Assembly (NCBI RefSeq): GCF_900162615.1
Contig: NZ_FUFN01000009.1
Coordinates: forward strand, 355,176-419,175
DNA from: Virgibacillus proomii
GTDB taxonomy: Bacteria; Bacillota; Bacilli; Bacillales; Amphibacillaceae
Direction: 5' to 3'
Length of the DNA stretch: 64,000 nucleotides
The notes under the pieces are model-generated. The model had not been told where the DNA came from and did no database searches. It saw only the letters and a program-made list of their open reading frames with translations. Position 1 is the stretch's first letter. Every line of letters begins with the position of its first letter. Shown here piece after piece: positions 46,275-55,738 of the stretch. The position numbers were made by a program, and so were the translations under genes.

Positions 46275-47222
46275 TTAACTTTCAAAAGAGCTCCGTTTTT
46301 TTATAATAAACATATTTATTATAAATGATATCATCAAAACACTAAGCAAAACAATCATTGAAGTTATCCATGTAGTACCATCTTTAGGATGTTCCACAGA
46401 TACTACACCTTGGTAATCAAATAGTTTTTTTTCAATATAATATAGGGCATTCTTTAAATCAAAAACTCCTAAATTAGGTAAAAGAAACATATAGACAATG
46501 ATCAAGACGATACCTATATACATGTTTTTAAATACGATCCCTAAAGTGTATCCTACTACCATGAAAATTACAGAAATGGCATATGCGAACATAAATTTAA
46601 AAAATATAGGTGAACTCGAATTCATAAATGGTAAACTCAAATCAAATTCGGATATCGGAATGGTAGCTGATATCTTGTTATAGAAAAGAAAGCTGAAGAG
46701 ATAAGAAACGATTAAAGATATAACCATAATAATAAACCCGCTTAACGCCAGTGAAAATTGTTTAGCAATTCCCAATTTTACTTTATTACCCCTTACTGTT
46801 TTAAATTTAATCGTTTTGTATCGAAAATCAGTGATTGCAATTAACAAACCAAAAGTTCCAAATACCACTGGAAAATAGAGAATGGCTGATTCTAAAAGTT
46901 GTGATAATGTATATTTTGGACTTGCAGTATAAAGATACTTACTAACTGTTTCTTTATAATATAGAATAGGATTAGTTATCACTCCACCTGTTTCAGTCTT
47001 TTCAAACTTATATTCTCCGGCTAAATCTTTTTCAATATCATCAACGTTGTTTTTCTTATAAAATTTTTCGGTTGCTTGATAATCATTATATGTATCCATG
47101 ACTGCGGCATAATTTAAGAATAAGATTATACTAAACAATAAAATAAGAAATAATAGCATTATATAATATACTTTTGAATAAATTCCATACTGTATCTCTT
47201 GTTTAAAGAATTTCATCATCAT
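46275..47222 (-). CDS. ABC-2 type permease of a small exporter
   Basis: A 315-residue permease. One N-terminal helix (residues 16-40) and a roughly 75-residue outer loop are followed by about five helices (YFPVVFGTFGLLIAITDFRY and onward). The cytoplasmic FRYKTIKFKTVRGNKVKLGI segment is the ABC-2 coupling region. ATG follows GGAGG, inside the end of the ATPase gene (20-base overlap). It likely exports or gives immunity to the adjacent secreted small protein; this is inferred from gene order only. Confidence 0.82.
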   Translation of the reverse strand: MMMKFFKQEIQYGIYSKVYYIMLLFLILLFSIILFLNYAAVMDTYNDYQATEKFYKKNNVDDIEKDLAGEYKFEKTETGGVITNPILYYKETVSKYLYTASPKYTLSQLLESAILYFPVVFGTFGLLIAITDFRYKTIKFKTVRGNKVKLGIAKQFSLALSGFIIMVISLIVSYLFSFLFYNKISATIPISEFDLSLPFMNSSSPIFFKFMFAYAISVIFMVVGYTLGIVFKNMYIGIVLIIVYMFLLPNLGVFDLKNALYYIEKKLFDYQGVVSVEHPKDGTTWITSMIVLLSVLMISFIINMFIIKKRSSFES

Positions 47223-47864
47223 ATATATCCTCCAGTTTTAGTTCACTGTGACGAAAATTTTCTTTTAATAATAGAATTCTGTTGTTTTTAAATATAAATA
47301 CGTCATCTATTATTTCGTTGTAAAAGTTAAATTGATGTCCTGTTAATAAGATAGTCATTTGTTTCGACCAATCTTTAATAAAATGTTGCGTTTTTCTTAT
47401 CATCTCATAGTCTAACCCATTCGAAATTTCATCCATGATCAAATACGTTGGTTCTAAAATTTCAACAAGTGCTAATGCCAATTTTTTTCGTTGACCGTAA
47501 GAATACGTTTTTACTTTATTCTTTAATATTTCGTGATTTAAGAATTTAGATGCAATCTTTTCAATTTGTTGTTGTTCTTTGTTACTTTCTCCAAAAAGGA
47601 CAAGGTTCTTAAGACCACTTAAATTTGTATAAAAAGGGCAATCATCCCAAAGTACTAAACAGTCATTTCTTACTTTGTTTATTTTTTCTCCATGAAAAAG
47701 AAAATCACCTTGGTGCTGTTCCATATCCATCATGCACTTAATCAATGTTGTTTTTCCAGATCCATTCGGCCCCATTAAAAAAGAAATTTTATTATTTCAA
47801 AGGTGGAATCCTTTATAATAACTTTATTAGAATAACTTTTAGATATATTGATACATTTAATCAT
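47203..47864 (-). pseudogene. Frameshifted ABC transporter ATPase
   Basis: From an ATG after GGGAGGGG the frame reads MIKCINISKSYSNKVIIKDS then TFEIIKFLF and stop. One added base near 47787-47797 would give FEINKISFLMGPNGSGKTTL and join it to the intact remainder: Walker A GPNGSGKTT, signature YSYGQRKKLALALVE and Walker B YLIMDEISNGLDYE. The restored protein is 220 residues. As sequenced, only a protein lacking the first strands could be made. The site is an A-rich run, so an error is possible. Confidence 0.85.
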
Positions 47865-47935
47865 ATTTCTATTTCCCCTCCCATTAATTAGAACCCATTT
47901 ACTATATAGTAAATAGGTTCTATACATAGAGATAA

Positions 47936-48328
47936 CTATCTATTATAGTACCATTTAGCTTTACCAGTTCTATAAGCTCTTACCTGATCTACTATGGTAT
48001 CTGCCCAGCCTAAAGTAACTCCACCTATTACAGCGCCTGCTAAAAATTCATTCTTGTAATTGTAGACATGTCGTGTTTTGGTGGATTGAGACTTCAATTT
48101 TTTTACGCCCTTATTTTTAATATAAATCCCACTTCTTCGCTGATCTACATCTGAACTTTTTATTCTTGAGGAATTAGTTGACCACGATATGATATTTTTA
48201 CTGTAAGCAATTCTTTTTATCCCCCTTTCGCTATATGATGTGTAGTATGCTGCTGATGTTGTGACAGGCTCTAAAATAGTAATACTCATTATTAGTGCTA
48301 ACACCAAAGTTAAACGCTTCTTTTGCAA
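47936..48328 (-). CDS. Small secreted protein beside an ABC exporter (bacteriocin-like candidate)
   Basis: A TTG at 48328, nine bases after GGGAG, gives 130 residues with a textbook signal peptide (QKKRLTLVLALIMSITILEP to TTSA) and a mature basic, Tyr- and Ser-rich part. Near the C-terminus is a glycine-rich hydrophobic stretch, EFLAGAVIGGVTLGWADTIV, before the end GKAKWYYNR. Longer starts upstream lack a ribosome binding site. No cysteines are present. I do not recognise the family. The ABC pair downstream on the same strand suggests an exported toxin with self-protection. Confidence 0.6.
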   Translation of the reverse strand: MQKKRLTLVLALIMSITILEPVTTSAAYYTSYSERGIKRIAYSKNIISWSTNSSRIKSSDVDQRRSGIYIKNKGVKKLKSQSTKTRHVYNYKNEFLAGAVIGGVTLGWADTIVDQVRAYRTGKAKWYYNR

Positions 48329-49635
48329 TCTTAACATCTCCCATATATTAAATTTGTATTGGTCATTTAATTTGTATGGCAATCTATTAATAACCTAGAT
48401 AGATACTATGTAATAATCTGATAAAGTAATAGATGATGATTCAAGTATCCGATCCTTTTATAAAAACCGCCAAAGGATAACCTTATTAAATGCCAATATT
48501 ATTTATATTATGAGGTAATATGGAGTTACCTCAAATATACCAAGTAAATGTGAATTTATTTACTAATCCCTTAATTGTAGTAAGGATTAAAAGACAAATT
48601 CTTGCTTATAGTTATTTTAAATGAAGTAGACTGCTTTATCGCCTATCTATTTACACCACATTGATTCATTATTTTATTAACATATCAGTGACCGTTTATG
48701 ATGGGAGAAAAAAGTAGTCTTTTTGTCTTCCCCTGCTAAACTGTGGTTCGCCAGTCGCCTTGTTGGCTTTGGAAGAACCCACTTTTAGGAGATCCCATGT
48801 AACATTGTCCATCTAGTAATAAGTCGTGAAAGCAAAAAAGTTTTTCTACACTTTAAAATAACTTGCCAAATCAGTCCATCTAGTATTTCTATCTCTTTTT
48901 TGGCAATTTTTTAACTGTAGCTCTTGAAAAGTGCATTTTTATTTTTGACCTTATACTCTAGCGGCTTCAGCTTTATTCGTATAATTCATATTGCCATTTC
49001 ATATTAAGCGGATAAAACTTATCGGATATTAGCATAAGTGCTTTACAATTATCGGAAAAAATACCCATTTACTAACAAATTCTTCCTATTAATGAGCATA
49101 TTATACCGTTTCAGGGGATTATTAACAACTATTTTTTATATATTTTGTTCCCATCTTTTACTAATTACATAAATCTATTGGTTATGGTCTACTCAAAAAG
49201 AAACAGGGATTCGTTTGTCACCCCACGTAACTAATCACAAATCGGTCATGAGGATGGTTTAAAGCAGTTAATCCGGAAAAGAAGAGAATGATTCATTCTA
49301 GAATAGCCTTCCTTGTAGTCAAGTGCTTATCTTTAATTCGATCCACCCATATATTTTCTTCATGCAAGTACTGACCAGCTATGCTTTAGATTAATCCTAG
49401 TTGTTAACATTAGTTATCTTTCCTTTTAGCTTCCTAAAAATCATGGCTATCCAAGTACATTCATTCAACTGTTAATCATTCTTACATCATTAATAGCTTT
49501 TATAACTAAAAAGAAATAATTTCAGTCATAAAATGTATTTCTTTATTATTTGTCTTCTGATTTGGTTTTTGGAAGAAAAATCAATTGCTTCCATGCTATA
49601 CTGTAGTAAAGAGTATAGTAATGGAGTTGATTAGT
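48329..49635. other. Long intergenic region without a supported gene
   Basis: About 1.3 kb. It contains a hairpin GAGGTAA / TTACCTC near 48510-48530 and much A+T-rich sequence with no R or F2 repeat. The promoter of the EAL-protein gene lies at the right edge; the secreted protein's promoter is at the left. I see no RNA gene. Confidence 0.4.
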
Positions 49636-50856
49636 ATGGACCCACTTGATATCATGATGAGGCTTGATCAGATCGTTCCATACTTCGATCCGATTGTAAG
49701 TGCAGAAAATCAATTAATCATTGGCCATGAAGTAAAGCCATTCTTTCAAGATGATGCTGGTGAATTACATAGTCTTTCATGGTTTTTCAATGATGAAAAC
49801 ATACCAAGTGACTTTCGTTTAGAGCTTATTCATACTATTTTGTATAAAGTATTAGACAGTTATATGAAAACCGATCAGTCCCAACTTTTATTTATTCACT
49901 ATGACGCAAAATTACTTTTAAAAGATGATGGAGACAGTATGCTTTCTTTATTGAAGACTTATGCCGATCAAGGCTTGCGCCTAGAAAAGCTTGTCTTACA
50001 ATTTTCTGAGGCATACGTCAGTGAACATCTATCTTCGTTTAAACATTTATTTGCTTATATACAAACATTTGGAATTCAAATCGCTCTTGATGATGTGGGA
50101 CAACGTAATGGTAATTTAGATAAATTAGCTTTAATCAAACCAAACATTATTAAGGTAGACGTATCTTTTTTACAGAATAATGACCTGCCACAATTATATC
50201 AAGATGTGCATCACTTATTATCGATGCTATCGCGCAAAATTGGAGCTACATTATTATTTAAAGGGATTACTTCTTTTCATCAGCTCAATTATGCGTGGAG
50301 AAATGGCGGTCGATACTATCAAGGCAGTTATTTAGAGGAGACACACGAACATTTTATAGCAGCTGATAGTTGTAAAGACAAGGTAAAAAAAGACTTTCAA
50401 TACTTCACTACATTTGAACGAAAAAAAATGAAAGCACAATTAGATTTAACAGAAAAAATAAATCAACAATTAAATACAACGTTAAAAAATATTAACCCTG
50501 ACGATCCTTATGATAAAACAATCCTTACCGTTGCTAAAGATTGTGACTCCTTTTGCTTTCGAGTCTACATCTGTAATGAAGCAGGCTTTCAATTATCCGC
50601 AAACGCAGAAAAAGACGAAAAAGGAAACTGGAATTTAGATCATGAAGGCAAACAAAAAAACTGGAGCTGGCGGCCCTATTTTTTCGAGAATGTTGTTCGT
50701 ATGAATGTGGAAAAAAAAGGAATCCTATCTGACCTTTATACAGATATTGAGAAGGATGAGCGCATTCGCACATACTCTCATCCCATTTCTGACAATACTT
50801 TTATTTTTATTGATATTCCATACAGTTTTCTTTACGAGCAAGAAGGCTTACTATAA
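49636..50856 (+). CDS. ykuI: YkuI-like EAL-domain protein
   Basis: A 406-residue protein collinear with B. subtilis YkuI. The N-terminal EAL domain (residues about 10-250) has GHEVKPFF in place of the E-x-L signature, and DDVGQRNGNLDKLALIKPNI. The C-terminal PAS-like domain contains NWSWRPYFFENVVRMNVEKK and ends FIDIPYSFLYEQEGLL. YkuI binds cyclic di-GMP, but I recall no clear hydrolysis being shown for it. ATG at 49636 after GGAGTTGATT is chosen because it aligns with the YkuI N-terminus. Confidence 0.9.
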   Translation: MDPLDIMMRLDQIVPYFDPIVSAENQLIIGHEVKPFFQDDAGELHSLSWFFNDENIPSDFRLELIHTILYKVLDSYMKTDQSQLLFIHYDAKLLLKDDGDSMLSLLKTYADQGLRLEKLVLQFSEAYVSEHLSSFKHLFAYIQTFGIQIALDDVGQRNGNLDKLALIKPNIIKVDVSFLQNNDLPQLYQDVHHLLSMLSRKIGATLLFKGITSFHQLNYAWRNGGRYYQGSYLEETHEHFIAADSCKDKVKKDFQYFTTFERKKMKAQLDLTEKINQQLNTTLKNINPDDPYDKTILTVAKDCDSFCFRVYICNEAGFQLSANAEKDEKGNWNLDHEGKQKNWSWRPYFFENVVRMNVEKKGILSDLYTDIEKDERIRTYSHPISDNTFIFIDIPYSFLYEQEGLL

Positions 50857-51279
50857 AAACGAAATTAGAAGAAAGCTTGTAAAGAGAAAGATGTTTAACA
50901 TAGGTGATCGGATTATGACTAATTGGAGAAATAGTTCACTTTCGAGAGGGATTACTTGACCCATTTCCTAAACGTAAGGGTGCAACCGAGTAACTTATGT
51001 AACTTTCTCTAAAAATCGTACCAGATGAGTTTTAAATAGAATTAGATGTGTTGAAAAAAACAATTGCTATTCTATTCCAACTTTCCTGTGTTATAGTCTG
51101 ACTTCGACTTTTGAGCTTTCTCTTCCGACTTTGTGATGTTCTGGTTCGACTTCTGGTCTTCCTGTTACGACTTCGTGATGTTCTAATTCGATTAATGGAC
51201 AGGTTAGGTTGACTTTTACCTGAGGGCTTTAAACAACAGAACTTGATATGCGTGTTCCTGAACTATTTCACATTTAGAG
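50857..51279. other. Intergenic region with a short direct repeat
   Basis: Two copies of CGACTTTGTGATGTTCT / CGACTTCGTGATGTTCT, each followed by a TTCGA-type end, lie about 43 bases apart near 51127 and 51170. No gene is supported. Confidence 0.4.
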
Positions 51280-51314
51280 TAAAAGCTCATTTTCATTTTA
51301 AAAGTGAGCTTTTA
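51280..51314 (-). terminator. Terminator of the amidohydrolase gene
   Basis: TAAAAGCTCA / TGAGCTTTTA hairpin immediately after the minus-strand stop codon, with T residues on the distal side. Confidence 0.8.
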
Positions 51315-51315
51315 C

Positions 51316-52644
51316 TTATTTAAACACACCGGAAGTAACCTCATCACTTTGTAAGTTTTCAATAGATGTTTTTAAAACTTGAATTGCTTGCACGCAATCT
51401 GTCAAATCAGACCATTCTTCAGGATTATGACTAATTCCCTTTCGACTCTTCACAAATAACATAGCGATGGGCACTTTTTCACCGATAATCATTGCATCAT
51501 GTCCAGCACCGCTCGGCAGGCGTAACGGTCGAATTCTGTGTTTCTTCATTGCTGTTTCCAATAAATCTTGTATATTGTTATTAATCGGAACTGGTTTTAC
51601 CTTCGTTTTTTCCATAATATTCACAGCCATACCATGCTTTGCTGCAATATCTCCTGCTAACTGTTTAACCAATTCCATAAGCTCATCCCTTGTTTTTTCA
51701 TAAATATCTCGAATATCTACATACAATGTTACCTTTCCTGGAATTACATTTACTCCATTTGGTTCAACAATTTGTTTGCCTATTGTTGCTACCGCTGAGT
51801 CACTAACTTGGCTCGGCAATTGATTTACTTTCCACACCAATTCACTTGCCGCGACTAACGCATCCTTTCGATCATTCATCGGCGTATTTCCAGCATGACC
51901 TGCTTCACCGATAAATGTTATTTCTAACCAGCATGGCCCTGCTATGCCAGTGACAATGCCACATGGTACGTTTTCCTTCTCTAAAATTTTACCTTGTTCA
52001 ATATGTAGTTCTACAAATAACTCGATCTCTTTCATGTCACGTGCGGCATTTTGATAGCTTTCTACACTTAATCCGCGCATTTGTAAAACCTCTGCAAACT
52101 TCAAGCCATCTTTATCTTGCAGTTGTTTTTTTCTTTCTATAACGTGGTTGCCAACCATCGCCTCACTTCCATTTAAACCACCATTGAATCGAGATCCTTC
52201 TTCATCGGCAAAGATAACTACTTCGTATGGTTTGATCGGTTGATACCCTTGAGTATTCCATGCTTCGACAACTTCTAGTGCTGCTATTACACCTAATGTA
52301 CCGTCAAAATGTCCACCATTAGGGACGGAATCAACGTGAGAACCGCTCATTATTACAGGAAGTGTATCTTCTTTACCTGCTAACCGACCAATAATATTCC
52401 CTGCACCATCTTCTCTTACATTTAATCCGGCTTGTTTCATCCACGAAGCTACCAATTTTTGAGCATGTGCTTCTGCCTCCGAATAACCGGAACGATTGGA
52501 ACCATTTTCTGCAGTTTTCCCAATATTAGCTAATGCATTTAATCGTTTAGCAATTCTTTGTCCGCTAATTCCATCCCCTTCAAATTTTAGGTCGTACGTC
52601 TTCATTAATTGTTCAAAAAGCCAATTATTTTGATGATCAGCCAT
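51316..52644 (-). CDS. M20-family amidohydrolase (allantoate/N-carbamoyl-amino-acid hydrolase type)
   Basis: A 442-residue zinc/manganese hydrolase of the Zn-dependent carbamoylase branch. Metal ligands lie in GSHVDSVPNGGHFDGTLGVI, EEGSRFNGGLNGS and FVELHIEQGKILE, with the final His in GAGHDAM. The dimerisation domain begins near ITGIAGPCWLEITFIGEAGH. It could act on N-carbamoyl amino acids, allantoate or related ureides; no neighbouring purine-catabolism genes help decide. ATG follows AAAGGGAG by 9 bases. Confidence 0.9.
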   Translation of the reverse strand: MADHQNNWLFEQLMKTYDLKFEGDGISGQRIAKRLNALANIGKTAENGSNRSGYSEAEAHAQKLVASWMKQAGLNVREDGAGNIIGRLAGKEDTLPVIMSGSHVDSVPNGGHFDGTLGVIAALEVVEAWNTQGYQPIKPYEVVIFADEEGSRFNGGLNGSEAMVGNHVIERKKQLQDKDGLKFAEVLQMRGLSVESYQNAARDMKEIELFVELHIEQGKILEKENVPCGIVTGIAGPCWLEITFIGEAGHAGNTPMNDRKDALVAASELVWKVNQLPSQVSDSAVATIGKQIVEPNGVNVIPGKVTLYVDIRDIYEKTRDELMELVKQLAGDIAAKHGMAVNIMEKTKVKPVPINNNIQDLLETAMKKHRIRPLRLPSGAGHDAMIIGEKVPIAMLFVKSRKGISHNPEEWSDLTDCVQAIQVLKTSIENLQSDEVTSGVFK

Positions 52645-52995
52645 TAATTATCTCCCTTTCGCAATTTTTATTCGCCTCTAAGTACCTTCCGCTTCACCTT
52701 AATAACAGATTCATTATAGTTGACATAATATTATAAAAATAAAAATCCGTGTTTATAAAAAACTTAAAAAAACCTAGAAGTTCAAAACGATGCATTTGAA
52801 GCTCTGAATCGTAGCCTTTCCATATCCCTCAGAAACAAGCCGGTTATTTGCCATTTGAATTTTAATGAATTTTTAAACATCTTATTAAAAATAAATTCAT
52901 ATACTCTTTCATCAATGAACTAATATCATCATAATTCGTATTCATATATACAGTCAAGATCGTTTCCATTACATTTAGGTAAACTAATTTGATTA
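52645..52995. other. Intergenic region upstream of the amidohydrolase
   Basis: AT-rich promoter region, no gene or repeat recognised before the F2/R composite that follows. Confidence 0.35.
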
Positions 52996-53268
52996 GAAAA
53001 ACTTGGGTTGTCGCTAAGTCTTTATGGCGAATCTATCGTTTTTCTTATACGATAAAGTGAAACTTCATTCCCGTGGAACGCTTTTTACACGGAATGTAAG
53101 TACCTCAAGGGTATGACCTTTAAGGCCCTTGAACCAATCGGGCATTTAGGTGCCGTTTTTTCCTACTTTGACCCTTTGCATGAACTCAAGCTCTTAAAGT
53201 GGAAAACTTACGGCACCTTACATGCGGGATAAAGCCTAAAGTTTTATACTTTCCTATAGTATAAAGAA
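52996..53268 (+). repeat. F2 repeat interrupted by an R element
   Basis: F2 left half ends TTCTTATACGATAAA at 53056. A long-form R element (53057-53228) follows, with a changed 5' stem TTCCCGTGG / CACGGAA and the block AGGGTATGACCTTTAAGGCC. The second ATAAA is at 53229-53233, then GCCTAAAGTTTTATAC and CTATAGTATAAAG. Matches the uninterrupted minus-strand F2 at 21140-21228, GCC variant included. Confidence 0.9.
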
Positions 53269-53293
53269 AAAGGAAGCCGCGAAGACTTCCTTT
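53262..53293 (-). terminator. Terminator of the glycine-betaine binding protein gene
   Basis: AAAGGAAG / CTTCCTTT hairpin just past the minus-strand stop codon, followed by T-rich sequence on that strand; it overlaps the end of the F2 repeat. Confidence 0.75.
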
Positions 53294-53303
53294 CTAAATC
53301 CAT

Positions 53304-54203
53304 TTATTTCATCCATTTATTGATTCGATCCTGATTTTCGTCTACCCATTTTTTAGCTCCTTCGATTGGTTCTTCTGTTTCATTCACATATGTCATTAAT
53401 TCCCCAATCGCTTCGTCATCCATTTTCCAGTTTTTCATCCACTCACTAACTTCTGGAAAATCTTTTTCAAAGTCTAAGCGAGTAGCGTAATAAATTTTTT
53501 CTACTTCTCCATAGACTTTTTTAGGGTCCTCTAAATATTTTAAATCAAATTGTGAGAAAACTCGGTGTGGATTCCACAGTGGGGCAACAATCGGCTCCTC
53601 TTTTTTAATTGCTTCATCAATTTCTGTAATCATTGCCGGCTCAGAGCTGGGAATTAATTCATAATCCAAATCGTATTCCTTGATTACTTCTTCTGTAACT
53701 TCCATAGTTCCTGCTCCAGGATCAAAACCAGTTATTTCTCCTGCGAACATATCTTTATGTTTATTTAAATCCTCAATACTATTAATATTCTCTAAATATG
53801 TTGGAACGACAAGACCTACTTTTGCATTATCATACCAAGGCTCTTCAGCAAAGAAAACCTGATCTTTATATTGTTGCAAGTAAGCTTTATCTTGTATCGG
53901 CAACCATACTTCTAAATTGATATCTAACTCATCTTCAGCAAGTGCCTTCATGATCGTTCCCATATCTAACAAATTTAACTTCACTTTATAGCCTTGTTCT
54001 TCTAAAATAACTTTCCACATATTGGTTACAGCAATATTTTCTGCCCAGCTGATTTGCGCCATTTCTATGGTTCCCTTATCCTCATTGGTTGCATCTTTTG
54101 ATCCTGTTCCTTTAGATTCTGACTTTGAACTATCCCCACATGCTGATAATATAGTAACAAAGACGATACTAAGTACAAGAAATACCCTTTTATTAAAACG
54201 CAT
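53304..54203 (-). CDS. Glycine betaine/proline-type substrate-binding lipoprotein (OpuAC/ProX-like)
   Basis: A 299-residue lipoprotein with lipobox LSAC at about residues 19-22. The family segments are ISWAENIAVTNMWKVILEEQ, DINLEVWLPIQDKAYLQQYK and EITGFDPGAGTMEVTEEVIK. Trp and Tyr residues able to form the aromatic cage for quaternary amines are present. No ATPase or permease gene adjoins it, so it must work with a transporter encoded elsewhere. It is next to gbsR and opposite gbsAB, consistent with choline or betaine uptake. Confidence 0.9.
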   Translation of the reverse strand: MRFNKRVFLVLSIVFVTILSACGDSSKSESKGTGSKDATNEDKGTIEMAQISWAENIAVTNMWKVILEEQGYKVKLNLLDMGTIMKALAEDELDINLEVWLPIQDKAYLQQYKDQVFFAEEPWYDNAKVGLVVPTYLENINSIEDLNKHKDMFAGEITGFDPGAGTMEVTEEVIKEYDLDYELIPSSEPAMITEIDEAIKKEEPIVAPLWNPHRVFSQFDLKYLEDPKKVYGEVEKIYYATRLDFEKDFPEVSEWMKNWKMDDEAIGELMTYVNETEEPIEGAKKWVDENQDRINKWMK

Positions 54204-54231
54204 AAGTTATTTAACTCTCTCCCATTCTTTT

Positions 54232-54783
54232 TTATGTTGGTTCTTTTGGTAAAAACTCATAAATTTCCTCAGATCTTATACTAGCCACCAGCCGCTCCAA
54301 CCAACGATAATAAACTTTTGATTGTTCAAGTTGTTCATAAATGTGACGAGCCTCATCTATCAGTTCTGCTGAAACATTCTCATCTTCAAAAATTTGATCT
54401 AAGGAAAATTCTGCTTGTTTAATTGCTTCCATATTCATTTTTGCTTCCCGATCCCACAATTGACAAAAATAGGACATAAACGAATGAAAAAAATCCTTCT
54501 CTGCAGCGTACGTATGTTTACGAGAACCTTTTTGGAATTTTTTCTTTACCATCTCAATTTCCTGTAGTTTCCTGACACTTGTACTCATACTTGGTTTACT
54601 CATTCCTAGTTCTTCTCGCATTTCATCAAGGTTCATTTGATCCTTAAAATACATGGTAGCATACAATTTCCCAGCTGCTGGAGTTACCCCATAGACATCC
54701 ATGGTCTCTGCGATTGCTTCAATCACATACCCTTTAGCTTCTTCTAACTTTTCTTTAGCTATGTCATCATTAGATCCCGCCAT
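54232..54783 (-). CDS. gbsR: GbsR-type repressor of choline-to-betaine genes
   Basis: A 183-residue MarR-like regulator with the GbsR hallmarks VYGVTPAAGKLYATMYFKDQ and LGMSKPSMSTSVRKLQEIEM. Length matches B. subtilis GbsR (180), which represses gbsAB and opuB and is inactivated by choline. It lies 28 bases upstream of the binding-protein gene on the same strand, so it probably controls that gene as well. ATG follows GGAGGTG. Confidence 0.93.
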   Translation of the reverse strand: MAGSNDDIAKEKLEEAKGYVIEAIAETMDVYGVTPAAGKLYATMYFKDQMNLDEMREELGMSKPSMSTSVRKLQEIEMVKKKFQKGSRKHTYAAEKDFFHSFMSYFCQLWDREAKMNMEAIKQAEFSLDQIFEDENVSAELIDEARHIYEQLEQSKVYYRWLERLVASIRSEEIYEFLPKEPT

Positions 54784-55692
54784 TAATTCACCTCCAATAC
54801 TATAATTAAATTTGTTAAATATGTTAAGAATATATTTTATAAACTTAATCTTAACGTATCATTGAAATATGTCAAATAAAAAAATAAGTTATTTTATATT
54901 GCTTAAACATTACTTCTAACAAATTGCACCGCCATTCAACTAGCAAAATCTTTTAATATACTTCATTAAAAAAACTTGGTTAGCAATATGCTACTGGTAC
55001 AAATTATTTCCTGGGGGTACCAACGTAAAACGTTAAAAATTCACTACACTTGAATTAACATCACGGTAAATATTTGTGTAATCATAAATTTTAATATTTT
55101 AATCATTACTTCCGGACATTAAGTGACATTTAAAGATTACTTTTATCCATGAATGAGTAGATCAAAAACAACTTTTGCAGGCGTCCTTAAAAAACCGCGA
55201 AGTACCGCTGCCGTAGCTTTTCTCATCCCTTGAGAAACTGCATGCTTCGCTACCATCGTTTTTCTTGTCCTTTTAAAAACTGCGATTTATTCCTACTGAA
55301 GCTCACCGTCCTAACAATCCGAATGAATCAGGAACTAATGTTATTACACCTGTTTAAACTTCTTGATATTCGCTATGAGTCTATGGTGTTTTAAGCGCAG
55401 ATATCGGAGAAAACATGGCAGCCCCATAGACTTCATCTCTTACATTTTTATTTTTACTAAATGAGTGATCACCAAAAATTATATAGCGCATCTTCAAAAG
55501 TGGAGTTTTCTTTTTCCCCACTGATTGTCAGAATAACCAGAATCGGACATTTGACTTGCGGTTGAATCATCTACTTATCCTCCTAGGTTTCATCTCGTAG
55601 CATGAAGGGCAGATCTTATCGCCCGTTACATACGGGATAAATTTGATTTTGACAAAAAAGTTTGAACATGTTAGATTAAATTTATTAAGAAC
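54784..55692. other. gbsR-gbsA intergenic region with degenerate R elements
   Basis: The gbsR promoter side contains TTAACATATTTAACAAATTT (minus strand), similar to the gbsA upstream motif. Two decayed R-like copies follow. About 55140-55480 has CCTTAAAAAACCGCGAAGTA units. 55485-55636 has CTTCAAAAGTGG / CCCACT, AACCAGAATCGGACATTT and ends TTACATACGGG then ATAAA. No gene is supported. Confidence 0.5.
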
Positions 55693-55710
55693 GTTAAATA
55701 AATATTTAAC
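55693..55710. promoter_or_regulatory. Candidate GbsR operator upstream of gbsA
   Basis: GTTAAATA-AA-TATTTAAC, a perfect 8+2+8 palindrome, followed by AAACTTAACATA. It is 28 bases before the gbsA start. A related ATATTTAACAAA run lies upstream of gbsR. Assignment to GbsR is by position and shared motif only. Confidence 0.55.
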
Positions 55711-55738
55711 AAACTTAACATAATGGGAGGGAGATTTT

